From contig JADGIB010000016.1 in assembly GCA_019683665.1 (NCBI GenBank), positions 1 to 23,763 of the forward strand: 23,763 nucleotides of DNA, read 5' to 3'. The notes below the pieces were generated by a model. The model had not been told where the DNA came from. It did no database searches and saw only the letters and a program-made list of their open reading frames with translations. How positions within the stretch are numbered: the stretch's first letter is position 1; every line of letters starts with the position of its first letter. Of this stretch, positions 13,998 through 21,340 are shown piece by piece. A program made the translations under genes and the position numbers. The DNA comes from Solirubrobacteraceae bacterium. GTDB taxonomy: Bacteria > Actinomycetota > Thermoleophilia > Solirubrobacterales > Solirubrobacteraceae.

Positions 13998-15182
13998 TCA
14001 GGCCAGGCCCAGGAGGACGAGCGTCGCGTTGTGCACCCCGCGGGAGCCGCGGGTGCGGGCGATCTCGCCGTAGGTGTAGAAGCCGCCGACCGGCGCGCCG
14101 AGGCGCTCGGTCAGGATCTCCGCCTCCCGCGCGGTCCCCTCCGGCCCGAGCAGGTTGCGCCGCGCGGCGCAGTCGAAGGCGACGACGCCGACGGGCGGGT
14201 GGCCGCCGAGCGACGCGAGCATCTCGTCGCAGGCGATCCCCGTGCCGGCCTGGACGCTCTCGGCGTCGCCGTCCATGATCCAGACCATCGTGCCCTGCGG
14301 CACGTCGCCGCACAGCAGCGAGCGCTCCTCGAAGTCGACGCCGATGACGGCCCGGACCTCCTCGCCGCCGGGGCGCGACAGGCCGAGCGGGTGGCTGAGC
14401 GCCCGGATCCGCCACGTCTCGTCGGTCGAGTCGACGCCGGGCGGGGCGCCGAGGCGCTCGAGGAAGCAGTCGAGCGCGGGCCGGTCGTCGAGGGTGAGGA
14501 TCCGCTCGTTCGTGCTGGCGGTGACGACGATCGGCTCGCCGACCCGCCGCCAGCCGTGCCCGACGCCGACGCCGATCGGGGCGTCGGAGCCGATCGCGGC
14601 GGCGACGACGGCGTTCGCGAGGACCCGGTCGCCGTGGAGCTGGCGCGTGCGCCGCATCGCCAGCTCGTCGCCGGCGCCGCCGCCGACGAGCGCCACGCCG
14701 GCGCCGGCGACGCTGTAGGCGCCGCGCACGATCTCCGAGCGGCCGAGGAAGAGCCCGTCGTAGAGGAGCAGGAGCGCCCGGTGCGGGCGGTCGATGCCGT
14801 CCATGCAGGACGCGGCCGCGCTGCCGGCGGCGCGCGGTCCGTCGGCGAGGTCGGCGCTCGCGGTGCGGATCTCGAGGCCCGGTCCGCCGAGCGCGACGAC
14901 GACGACGTGGCCCGACCCGACGGTCAGGCCGGCGATCTCGCCGGCGGTCGTGCAGCCGAGCGTCGGCGTGTCGGGGCCGGCCTGGGCGCGGACGCCGCGG
15001 GCGACCGCCCCGAGGTCGGTGAACGGGCTGGCGAAGACGAGCACGAGCGCCGGGTCGGCGCCCTGGACGGCGGCGGCCGCCGCCTCGCGCCCGGCGGCCT
15101 CCCCGGCGGCGTCATCCTCCGCAACGGCATGCCCGACCCCCACCCAGCGGGTGCGGGTGCCCGCGATCGTCACGTCGGTCAT
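13998..15182 (-). CDS. FIST sensor domain protein
   Basis: The 394-residue soluble protein matches the FIST_N/FIST_C architecture, a predicted small-ligand sensor found beside signalling proteins. FIST_N spans about residues 25-220 (LVLVFASPF, TLGCTTAGEI, LLLYDGLFLG, VALVGGGAGDE). FIST_C spans about 225-375 (LDCFLERLG, NLLGPEGT, GGFYTYGEIA, HNATLVLLG at the end). It has no membrane segment or output domain of its own, so its signal is most likely passed to the GAF-GAF-GGDEF-EAL protein encoded 14 bp downstream. The start is ATG 15182; a GATATG/TATGAC region 5-7 bases upstream is a weak -10 candidate. The 79-bp gap to the M29 gene holds a small CGGAC/GTCCG hairpin (15231-15244). Confidence 0.9.
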   Translation of the reverse strand: MTDVTIAGTRTRWVGVGHAVAEDDAAGEAAGREAAAAAVQGADPALVLVFASPFTDLGAVARGVRAQAGPDTPTLGCTTAGEIAGLTVGSGHVVVVALGGPGLEIRTASADLADGPRAAGSAAASCMDGIDRPHRALLLLYDGLFLGRSEIVRGAYSVAGAGVALVGGGAGDELAMRRTRQLHGDRVLANAVVAAAIGSDAPIGVGVGHGWRRVGEPIVVTASTNERILTLDDRPALDCFLERLGAPPGVDSTDETWRIRALSHPLGLSRPGGEEVRAVIGVDFEERSLLCGDVPQGTMVWIMDGDAESVQAGTGIACDEMLASLGGHPPVGVVAFDCAARRNLLGPEGTAREAEILTERLGAPVGGFYTYGEIARTRGSRGVHNATLVLLGLA

Positions 15183-15261
15183 CGAGGGTCATATCGGCAG
15201 CGCGGGCCGGAGTCGTGATCCCCGGAGCATCGGACAGTGGTCCGTTCGGCCGGCGGGCCGC

Positions 15262-16341
15262 TCAGCGCACGAAGCGGCCGTCCTGCTGGATGACCTCGCC
15301 GTCGGCGGTCAGGCGGCCGCCGCGGCGCAGGTCGCAGATGAGGTCCCAGTGGAGGGCGGACCGGTTCCTCCCGCCGGTCTCCGGGTACGAGCGGCCGAGC
15401 GCGAGGTGGACGGTCCCGCCGATCTTCTCGTCGAAGAGGATCGCCCCGACCGGCCGGTCGATGCCGAAGTTCGTCCCGATGCCGATCTCGCCGAGGCGGC
15501 GGGCGCCGTCGTCGGTGCGCAGCGCGCGCTGGAGGTGGTCGTCGCCGCGCTCGGCGCGCGCCTCGACGACGACGCCGTCCTCGAAGCGCAGCCGCACGCC
15601 GGCGACGTCGACCCCGGCCGGGCCGGACGGGACGTCGAACGTGATCGTCCCGTTCGCCGACGTCTCCAGCGGGCCGGTGAAGACCTCGCCCGACGGCATG
15701 TTGCGCCGCCCGTCGGAGTTCACCCACGTGCGGCCCTTCACGCTCAGGCGCAGGTCGGTCCCCTCGGCCTCGATGCGCAGCTCGCGGGCCGTGCGCAGGC
15801 GGCCGATGAGCTCGTCCTGGAAGGCGCGCAGCTCGCCCCAGGAGCGGACCGGGTCGGGCTGGTCGAGGAACAGCGCGCGCGAGACGAACGTCTCGAAGGC
15901 GGCCAGCGACGCGCCGGCCTGCTGGGCGTTGGCCTGCGTCGGCCACAGCGTCGTGCACCAGCGCCTGCGCAGCGTCTGCTCGCGGATCGGCTCGCGGGCG
16001 CGGGCGACGCGCGCCATCCGGGCCGGGTCGATCCCGGTCAGCGCGCGCGTGTTCTCCGGCGCCTGGATCGACAGCGTCGCGTTCGCCTTGCGCGCCTCCA
16101 GCAGCGCCAGCTCGGGGAACTCGTCGAGCTGCCAGTCGCGGGCGTGCGCGTAGAAGCCCTCGACCTGGCCGGGGAGGTCGACGCGCAGCAGCGGCCAGGC
16201 CCCGCGCTCGAGGATCGCGCGCTGGAGCTCGAGCAGCAGCGGCGCGGCCAGCGGGGTCGAGCGGACGAGGACCTGCTGGCCCGTCTCGACCTCCAGGCAG
16301 TAGCCGGCGAGCAGGTCCGCGAAGCGGGCGGCGTCGATCAT
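15262..16341 (-). CDS. M29 family aminopeptidase (thermophilic metalloaminopeptidase type)
   Basis: The 359-residue protein is close to the usual length of about 370-410 for M29. The family's metal and catalytic residues are all visible in the second half: E219 (MPSGEVFTGP), E285 (LGEIGIGTN), H312 and Y319 (GTVHLALGRSYPE), and H331-x-D333 (ALHWDLICD). M29 enzymes are cytoplasmic dimers that release N-terminal residues using two Zn2+ or Co2+ ions. It starts four bases after the stop of the aminotransferase and is the last gene of the four-gene operon that begins at the SnoaL-MBL fusion. Together with an aminotransferase, this suggests peptide or amino-acid breakdown, though the operon as a whole is not one I recognise. 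Confidence 0.93.
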   Translation of the reverse strand: MIDAARFADLLAGYCLEVETGQQVLVRSTPLAAPLLLELQRAILERGAWPLLRVDLPGQVEGFYAHARDWQLDEFPELALLEARKANATLSIQAPENTRALTGIDPARMARVARAREPIREQTLRRRWCTTLWPTQANAQQAGASLAAFETFVSRALFLDQPDPVRSWGELRAFQDELIGRLRTARELRIEAEGTDLRLSVKGRTWVNSDGRRNMPSGEVFTGPLETSANGTITFDVPSGPAGVDVAGVRLRFEDGVVVEARAERGDDHLQRALRTDDGARRLGEIGIGTNFGIDRPVGAILFDEKIGGTVHLALGRSYPETGGRNRSALHWDLICDLRRGGRLTADGEVIQQDGRFVR

Positions 16342-16345
16342 CCGC

Positions 16346-17437
16346 TCACAGGACCCGGTCGATCGCGGCCAGCAGCCGCTCCTGCGCCTCGGGCCGGGCG
16401 CCCTCGCCCATGACGCCGATCCGCCACACCTGCCCGGCGAGCGGGCCGAGGCCGCCGCTGACCTCGATGCCGTGCTCGAGCAGCAGCGCCCGCCGGGCGG
16501 CCGCCTCGTCCAGGCCCTCGGGGACCCGCACGCACAGCAGCGGGGCGAGCTGCTCGCCCTCGGGGGCCAGCCGCGCGAAGCCGCGCGGCTCCAGCTCGCG
16601 CAGGAGCCGCTCGTGGGCGTCGAGGTGGCGGGCCCAGCGCGCCTCGAGGCCCTCCTCGAGGACGAGGTCGAGGGCCGCGTCGAGCGCGTAGACGAGGTTG
16701 ATCGGCGCCGTGTGGTGGTAGGCGCGGGCGCCGTCGCCGCCCCAGTAGCCGAGCAGGAGCGTGAGGTCGAGGTACCAGGAGCGGCACGTCCCCTCCTCGA
16801 GGCGCTCGAGCGCCCGCTCGCTCGCCGTGAACGGGGCGAGGCCCGGCGGGCAGTTCAGGCACTTCTGGGTGCCGCTGAAGGCGACGTCGACGCCCTCGTC
16901 GTCGATCGAGAGCGGGGCGCCGGCCAGCGACGTCACGCAGTCGACCATGAGCAGCGCGTCGACCTCGCGGCAGGCGGCGGCGAGGCCGTCGAGCGGCTGG
17001 CGCACGCCGGTCGAGGTCTCGCCGTGGACGACGAACAGCGCCGCGGTCCGCTCGTCGAGCGCGTCGATCAGCCGGGCCGGGTCCAGCGCGCGGCCCCACT
17101 CGCCCTCGACGCGCACGACCTCGGCCCCGTTGCGGGCCAGCTCGTCGGCCATCCGCTCGCCGAACAGGCCGTGGACCCCGCAGACGACCCGGTCGCCCGG
17201 CCGCACGAAGTTCACGACCATCGCCTCCATCCCGACGCTGCCGGTTCCGCTCAGCGGCAGCGTCACGTCGTTGGCGGTGCGCATCACCTGCCGCAGCTTC
17301 GCCTTCGTCGCCTCCATCAGCTCGGCGAACGCCGGGTCGAGGTGGCCGATCGTCGGCTGCGCGAGCGCGTCGAGGACGCGCCGGGGGACGGGGGACGGGC
17401 CGGAGCCCAGCAGCAGGCGGTCGGGGACGGTCGTCAT
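16346..17437 (-). CDS. Class V PLP aminotransferase (alanine-glyoxylate / serine-pyruvate type)
   Basis: The 363-residue protein is a fold-type I class V aminotransferase. The PLP lysine is K192 in SGTQKCL, D166 lies in MVDCVTSLAG, and HGETSTG (138-144), the GSGPSPVP N-terminal segment, YHHTAPINLVYAL (240-252) and the carboxylate-binding R339 (VWRIGVMG) all match alanine-glyoxylate or serine-pyruvate aminotransferases. The donor and acceptor cannot be fixed from sequence. The N-terminal ATG overlaps the upstream TGA in an ATGA junction, indicating coupled translation from the 115-residue protein. The gene is followed four bases later by the M29 aminopeptidase. Confidence 0.94.
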   Translation of the reverse strand: MTTVPDRLLLGSGPSPVPRRVLDALAQPTIGHLDPAFAELMEATKAKLRQVMRTANDVTLPLSGTGSVGMEAMVVNFVRPGDRVVCGVHGLFGERMADELARNGAEVVRVEGEWGRALDPARLIDALDERTAALFVVHGETSTGVRQPLDGLAAACREVDALLMVDCVTSLAGAPLSIDDEGVDVAFSGTQKCLNCPPGLAPFTASERALERLEEGTCRSWYLDLTLLLGYWGGDGARAYHHTAPINLVYALDAALDLVLEEGLEARWARHLDAHERLLRELEPRGFARLAPEGEQLAPLLCVRVPEGLDEAAARRALLLEHGIEVSGGLGPLAGQVWRIGVMGEGARPEAQERLLAAIDRVL

Positions 17438-17781
17438 GGCGTCTGCATCTCCGGGAAGTGCTCGATGAGGTGGTCGCGCAGCACGGACCGGATCCATGCG
17501 CGCTCGTCCTGCGTGGCGACGCGGAACCGCGCCAGCAGCTCCTTCTGCTTCGTGATCGGAAGGTCGTGGATCGTCCAGCTCACGGCGAGCCGCTCGAACA
17601 GGAACTCGACCCGGCGCTGCCAGGCGTCCTCGCGCACGCCGCTGATCTCGGCGTAGGCGGCGCGCGTCTTGGGCGTGAGCGCGCCCCGCAGCTCCAGCTC
17701 CCCGTGCTCCGGGTGGGCGTACCGCGAGGTGGGGGCGCGGAGCTTGTCGGCGGGCTTCTTCGGCCGCTTGCGCCGGCTCAA
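17434..17781 (-). CDS. Small basic conserved hypothetical protein (115 aa)
   Basis: I do not recognise this family. The N-terminus is strongly basic (RRKRPKKP), followed by a mixed helical region (TKQKELLARFRVATQDERAW, VLRDHLIEHFPEM) with several tryptophans and no membrane segment. The start is inferred to be TTG 17781, which overlaps the upstream TGA in a TTGA junction; no ATG or GTG start fits. Its own TGA overlaps the aminotransferase ATG. Being sealed by 4-bp overlaps on both sides argues that it is a genuine operon member. The basic end could bind nucleic acid or acidic protein, but this is speculation. Confidence 0.75.
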   Translation of the reverse strand: MSRRKRPKKPADKLRAPTSRYAHPEHGELELRGALTPKTRAAYAEISGVREDAWQRRVEFLFERLAVSWTIHDLPITKQKELLARFRVATQDERAWIRSVLRDHLIEHFPEMQTP

Positions 17782-19001
17782 GTCCCCGCCGCCTGCTCGA
17801 GCTGCGCCCGGACGTCGCCGGTCAGCGGCCCCAGGTGCCCCGGCCACGCGGCGGCCGGGGCCAGGGCGGCGAGCTTGCGCAGCGACGCTCGGGCCTGGTC
17901 GGTGTCGTGGTTGAACGCCGGGTGCGGCAGCCGGGGCGGCCGCGGCCGCCCGGTCTCCACGTCGAGCACGTAGAACGCGTCGCTCGTCAGCGCGACGCGG
18001 TCCTCCTCGCGGAACAGCGCGATCATCCCGGGCGCGTGGCCGGGGAGGTGGACGACGCGGAACCCGGCGATCTCGTCGCCCTCGGCGACCGTGCCGGCGA
18101 TCGGGACCGGCCCGCCGTCCCACCGGCGCAGGAGGGTCGGGTAGACCCGCCGGGCGAGCGGGTTGAGCCGGTCGAGGTGGAAGTAGCGGACGCCGCCGTC
18201 GCCCTCGGCGTCGGCGCGGTCGGCCTCGTGGCAGAGGACGGGCACGCCGAGGCGGGCGGCGACCCCGCGGTGGTCGGGGTGGGCGTGCCCGAGGACGACC
18301 CGCTTGATGCCGCCCAGGCGAGCGCCGGCCTTCGCGACCGCGTTCGCCATCGCCCGGATGCCGCCGTCGAAGAGCGTGACGCCGTCGGCCTCCTCGAGCA
18401 GGTAGACGTTGAAGTCCTTGGCCGGGAGGCCGCCGCGCATCCGCCAGACGCCGTCGGCGACCTTCTCCAGCCCGCTGACGCCGGTGGCGGCCAGGCGGGT
18501 GCGGGCGTTGACGGCGCGGGTGATCGCCTGCTGGGCGGGCGAGCCGTCGGGCGGCAGGACCCCGATCTGGCGGGCGAGCGTGAGGCCGTCGAGGTAGGCG
18601 TCGTTGGCGACGATGCGGCCGTCGCGGACGACGAGGTTGTCGACGATCTCGAGGTCGATGCGGGCGCCGTTGGGCTTCACGCCCTGCAGCCGCCCGGTCC
18701 CCGCGAACGTGCCGGTCATCCGCGAGCGGATCGTGCAGCGGTCGGCCTCGGCCGTGCACGACAGCTCCTCGAGGCGCAGGTCGGGGATCGCGTCGAGGAT
18801 GGCCGAGAAGTAGGCGACGATCCCGTCCGGGGCCGTCGTCTCGACCTGCCCGTGGATCGTCTCGCGCCCGCCGGGCGCCCAGCAGGCCGCGGCCGCGGCG
18901 AGGTCGTGCTCGCTGATCGCGCGCAGGTACGCGCGCGCGACCCTGGCCGTCGCCGCCTTGGAGACCCGCGTCGGCTTGGCCGGCTCGTCGGTGGTCGCCA
19001 C
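17778..19001 (-). CDS. SnoaL-like domain fused to a metallo-beta-lactamase-fold hydrolase
   Basis: The 407-residue protein has two domains. Residues 15-150 resemble the SnoaL/NTF2-like ester-cyclase fold (ARAYLRAISEHDLAAAAACW, GIVAYFSAILDAIPDL, and the late RDGRIVANDAYLD). Residues 178-400 are an MBL domain with H239-x-H241-x-D243-H244 (GHAHPDH), H322 (PGHAPG), D341 (TSDAFY) and H389 (PGHLG). SnoaL-like domains often bind small hydrophobic molecules. The fusion suggests one domain presents or rearranges a substrate that the hydrolase cleaves, but no substrate is evident. The start is GTG 19001, eight bases after TAGACT. It opens the operon with the small basic protein, aminotransferase and M29 peptidase. 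Confidence 0.86.
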   Translation of the reverse strand: MATTDEPAKPTRVSKAATARVARAYLRAISEHDLAAAAACWAPGGRETIHGQVETTAPDGIVAYFSAILDAIPDLRLEELSCTAEADRCTIRSRMTGTFAGTGRLQGVKPNGARIDLEIVDNLVVRDGRIVANDAYLDGLTLARQIGVLPPDGSPAQQAITRAVNARTRLAATGVSGLEKVADGVWRMRGGLPAKDFNVYLLEEADGVTLFDGGIRAMANAVAKAGARLGGIKRVVLGHAHPDHRGVAARLGVPVLCHEADRADAEGDGGVRYFHLDRLNPLARRVYPTLLRRWDGGPVPIAGTVAEGDEIAGFRVVHLPGHAPGMIALFREEDRVALTSDAFYVLDVETGRPRPPRLPHPAFNHDTDQARASLRKLAALAPAAAWPGHLGPLTGDVRAQLEQAAGT

Positions 19002-19009
19002 GACGTGCG

Positions 19010-19015
19010 AGTCTA
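19010..19015 (-). promoter_or_regulatory. -10 element TAGACT in the 21-bp gap between two MBL genes
   Basis: On the minus strand TAGACT ends eight bases before GTG 19001. The divergent GTG 19023 lies 22 bp away. The plus-strand equivalent (TCTAAA, 19012-19017) is a weak match. Confidence 0.5.
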
Positions 19016-19022
19016 AACCGGC

Positions 19023-20030
19023 GTGTCGACACCTGCGAGAAAGCGAGAGCTCGGCCGCGGCGAGCGCGTCCTGCCCGGCCTGTGGCGCCTGCGGCTGCCG
19101 CTGCCGTGGCCGGGCGTCCCCCACGGCAACGCGTGGGCGATCGCGGCCGGCGACGGGATCGTGCTCGTCGACTGCGGCCTGCACGAGCCCGGGTCGCTCG
19201 CCCACCTGGAGCGCGCGCTGGCGATGGTGAACCTGCGGCTCGACCTCGTGCGGCTGCTGGTCGTCACCCACGCCCACACCGACCACTACGGCCAGGCGGC
19301 GACGATCGTCGCCCACACCGGCTGCTCGCTGTGGATGCACCCGAACCACCGGCACCTGTCCGAGCGGGCCCGCGACCCGGAGCTGTGGCTGGAGCAGCGC
19401 CTGGAGATCGCCCGCCAGAGCGGCGTCCCGGCCGAGATGCTGCGCCGCTACCTGGAGCGCCGCGGCAACGGCGGCGGCACCGGCGTGGCGGGCTGGATCG
19501 AGCCGAACCGCCACCTCGTCGACGGGGTCGTGGTGCCGACCGACCTCGGCGACTGGGAGGTCATCGAGACGCCCGGGCACGCGCCGTCGCACGTCTGCCT
19601 CTACCAGCGCGAGCGCCGGCTGCTCATCTCCGGCGACCACCTCCTCGGCCGCGTCTCCCTCTACTTCGACTACGGCTACACGCCCGACCCGGCCGGCGAG
19701 TTCCTCCACTCGCTCGACCGCATCGAGGATCTCGACGCGCGCCTGTGCATCCCCGGCCACGGCCGCACGTTCACCGACGTCGCCGCCCACATCCACGCCA
19801 ACCGCCGGCTCGTCGCCGAGCGCGTGCAGCGGGTGCTCGACGCGGTCTCGGTCGACGCGCTCACCGCCGTCGAGATCGTGCCCCACGTCCACGGCCAGGA
19901 GATCACCCCGCTCACCGCCCAGTGGTGGCTGTCGGAGACGCTCTGCTACCTCCAGCACCTCGAGATGACCGGGCGGGTGCGGCGCACCGTCGACGACCCG
20001 GATCTCCCCGAGCGGTGGGCCGCGGTGTAG
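19023..20030 (+). CDS. Metallo-beta-lactamase-fold hydrolase with C-terminal helical domain
   Basis: The 335-residue protein has metal ligands H83-x-H85-x-D87-H88 (THAHTDH), H186 (PGHAPSH), D205 (SGDHLL) and H246 (PGHG). The region from about residue 260 (RRLVAERVQRVLDAV, LTAQWWLSETLCYLQHLEMTGRV) resembles the winged-helix tail of LACTB2/RNase-Z-like thioesterases. The substrate is unknown. The GTG start is 22 bp from the divergent SnoaL-MBL start, so the two MBL proteins share a control region and may act in related steps. A second candidate start downstream is not needed because the first strand begins near residue 20. A short GTCAG/CTGAC hairpin follows the stop. Confidence 0.87.
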   Translation: MSTPARKRELGRGERVLPGLWRLRLPLPWPGVPHGNAWAIAAGDGIVLVDCGLHEPGSLAHLERALAMVNLRLDLVRLLVVTHAHTDHYGQAATIVAHTGCSLWMHPNHRHLSERARDPELWLEQRLEIARQSGVPAEMLRRYLERRGNGGGTGVAGWIEPNRHLVDGVVVPTDLGDWEVIETPGHAPSHVCLYQRERRLLISGDHLLGRVSLYFDYGYTPDPAGEFLHSLDRIEDLDARLCIPGHGRTFTDVAAHIHANRRLVAERVQRVLDAVSVDALTAVEIVPHVHGQEITPLTAQWWLSETLCYLQHLEMTGRVRRTVDDPDLPERWAAV

Positions 20031-20050
20031 GACGTCAGCCGCCCTGACAT

Positions 20051-20084
20051 ACCTTGACAAGATCGTGTCAAGGTTTGCTACGCT
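20051..20084 (+). promoter_or_regulatory. metF promoter with a perfect dyad operator
   Basis: A perfect inverted repeat, ACCTTGACA (20051-20059) and TGTCAAGGT (20066-20074) around a six-base spacer, contains a -35 hexamer TTGACA (20054-20059). The -10 TACGCT lies at 20079-20084, giving a long 19-base spacer, and ATG 20094 follows nine bases later. This is the clearest regulator-binding site in the window. The regulator is unknown; the 19-base spacer is reminiscent of MerR-type activation, while an overlapping repressor is equally possible. Confidence 0.7.
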
Positions 20085-20093
20085 CCGCCGGCC

Positions 20094-21005
20094 ATGCGGA
20101 TCGACGACCTGTTCGGCGGCGAGGAGCCGGTCTTCTCCTTCGAGTTCTTCCCGCCCAAGACCCCGGAGGGGGAGGCGAACCTGTTCCGGGCCGTCGAGGA
20201 GCTGCGGTCGCTCGATCCGGCCTACGTGTCGGTGACCTACGGCGCCGGCGGCTCGACCCGCGACACCTCGCTGGAGATCGTCCGCCGCATCCGCGAGGAG
20301 CACGGGCTGGAGGCGATGGCGCACTTCACCTGCGTCGGCGCGACCGTCGACGAGCTGCGCGCCCAGCTCGACCGCTTCCGCGACGCCGGGGTCGAGAACG
20401 TCCTCGCGCTGCGCGGCGACCCGCCCGCCGGCCAGCGCGACTGGACGCCGACCGAGGGCGGCTTCGCGCACGCCCGCGAGCTCGTCGAGCTGATCGCCGC
20501 CGAGTACCCCTTCGCGATCGCCGCCGCCTGCTTCCCCGAGACGCACCTCGACGCGACGAGCCCCGAGGACGACCTGCGCCACCTGCGCGACAAGGTCGAC
20601 GCCGGGGCGTCGTTCCTCATCACCCAGCTCTTCTTCGACAACGCGCGCTACGCGGACTTCGTCGCCCGCGCCCGTGACATCGGCATCGACGTCCCGATCG
20701 TCCCCGGGATCATGCCGATCACCGACCTCAACCAGATCAAGCGGATCACCGAGCTGTGCGGCGCGACGCTCCCCGACGTCCTCGTCGCCCAGCTCGAGGC
20801 CCGCGCCGGCGACCCGAAGGCGGTCGAGGACCTCGGCGTCGCATACGCGACGCTCCAGTGCGCCGAGCTGCTGGCGATGGGCGCGCCCGGCATCCACTTC
20901 TACACGCTCAACCGCTCCCCGGCCACGCGGGCGATCCTGTCGGCGCTGAAGCTCATGCGCCCGTGGGAGCGCGGGCGGTCGCTCGCGGCCGCGCGCGCCG
21001 CCTGA
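20094..21005 (+). CDS. metF: 5,10-methylenetetrahydrofolate reductase
   Basis: The 303-residue protein is a standard-length bacterial MetF, an FAD-dependent TIM barrel that reduces methylene-THF to methyl-THF for methionine synthesis. It shows FSFEFFPPKT with E17, VTYGAGGSTR (48-56), AHFTCVG (76-82), ALRGDPP with D109, AACFPETH, and FLITQLFFD with Q178. The ATG is supported by the -10 nine bases upstream and the position of the FEFFPPK strand. It is monocistronic: the next gene converges from seven bases downstream. The dyad over its -35 suggests control by a dedicated regulator, in contrast to the simple promoters elsewhere in the window. Confidence 0.97.
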   Translation: MRIDDLFGGEEPVFSFEFFPPKTPEGEANLFRAVEELRSLDPAYVSVTYGAGGSTRDTSLEIVRRIREEHGLEAMAHFTCVGATVDELRAQLDRFRDAGVENVLALRGDPPAGQRDWTPTEGGFAHARELVELIAAEYPFAIAAACFPETHLDATSPEDDLRHLRDKVDAGASFLITQLFFDNARYADFVARARDIGIDVPIVPGIMPITDLNQIKRITELCGATLPDVLVAQLEARAGDPKAVEDLGVAYATLQCAELLAMGAPGIHFYTLNRSPATRAILSALKLMRPWERGRSLAAARAA

Positions 21006-21012
21006 GCGCCGC

Positions 21013-21306
21013 TCAGCCCGCCGGCCGGTCGACCGGCAGGTTCTCGGCCACCATCGGGCGCCCGTCGGGCAGCGTGTAGCGGACGTCGACGGCGTCGTGG
21101 TCGCGGTAGGTGCCGATCCCGAACGCGCCGATCAGCCACCGCCACCAGCTCACCTTCCCCTCCTGGGCGAGCACGCGGCCGAAGGCGATCGCCCCGTCGC
21201 GGACCTCGTAGTCGCGCCCCTCCTCCTGGAGCACCCCGTTGACGTAGACCTGAAACGGCGGCTCGACCCCGGCGGGGAGCCGCACCACCGAACCCTCCTC
21301 GCGCAC
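21013..21306 (-). CDS. Conserved-looking hypothetical protein (97 aa)
   Basis: This is a small soluble protein of unknown function. It has an N-terminal beta-rich part (FQVYVNGVLQEEGRDYEV, residues 19-36) resembling a compact beta sandwich, then GRVLAQEG, a Trp/Gly-rich stretch (WWRWLIGAFGIGTYRDHD) and a closing strand pair (VDVRYTLPDGRPMVAENLP). I believe similar proteins occur in Solirubrobacterales, without a known role. The start is taken as GTG 21306, because TAGGAT lies seven bases upstream. An in-frame ATG at 21342 would place the -10 inside the gene. It converges on metF with seven bases between. Confidence 0.75.
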   Translation of the reverse strand: MREEGSVVRLPAGVEPPFQVYVNGVLQEEGRDYEVRDGAIAFGRVLAQEGKVSWWRWLIGAFGIGTYRDHDAVDVRYTLPDGRPMVAENLPVDRPAG

Positions 21307-21313
21307 GACGCCG

Positions 21314-21319
21314 ATCCTA
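21314..21319 (-). promoter_or_regulatory. -10 element TAGGAT for the 97-aa gene
   Basis: On the minus strand TAGGAT ends seven bases before GTG 21306, at typical leaderless spacing. Confidence 0.45.
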
Positions 21320-21340
21320 TGGCGTGGTTCACGGTCGCGC

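Noticed and set aside
20041..20071. Minus-strand promoter from the second TTGACA of the dyad
   Set aside because: No convincing -10 at 16-19 bases and no minus-strand gene starts downstream.
20031..20093. Riboswitch (SAM or cobalamin) upstream of metF
   Set aside because: The gap is only 63 bases and the promoter abuts the ATG, leaving no room for an aptamer.
19002..20897. Upstream extension of the SnoaL-MBL frame through the MBL and metF genes
   Set aside because: The plus strand has well-conserved genes there, and the GTG at 19001 has a -10 at the right distance.
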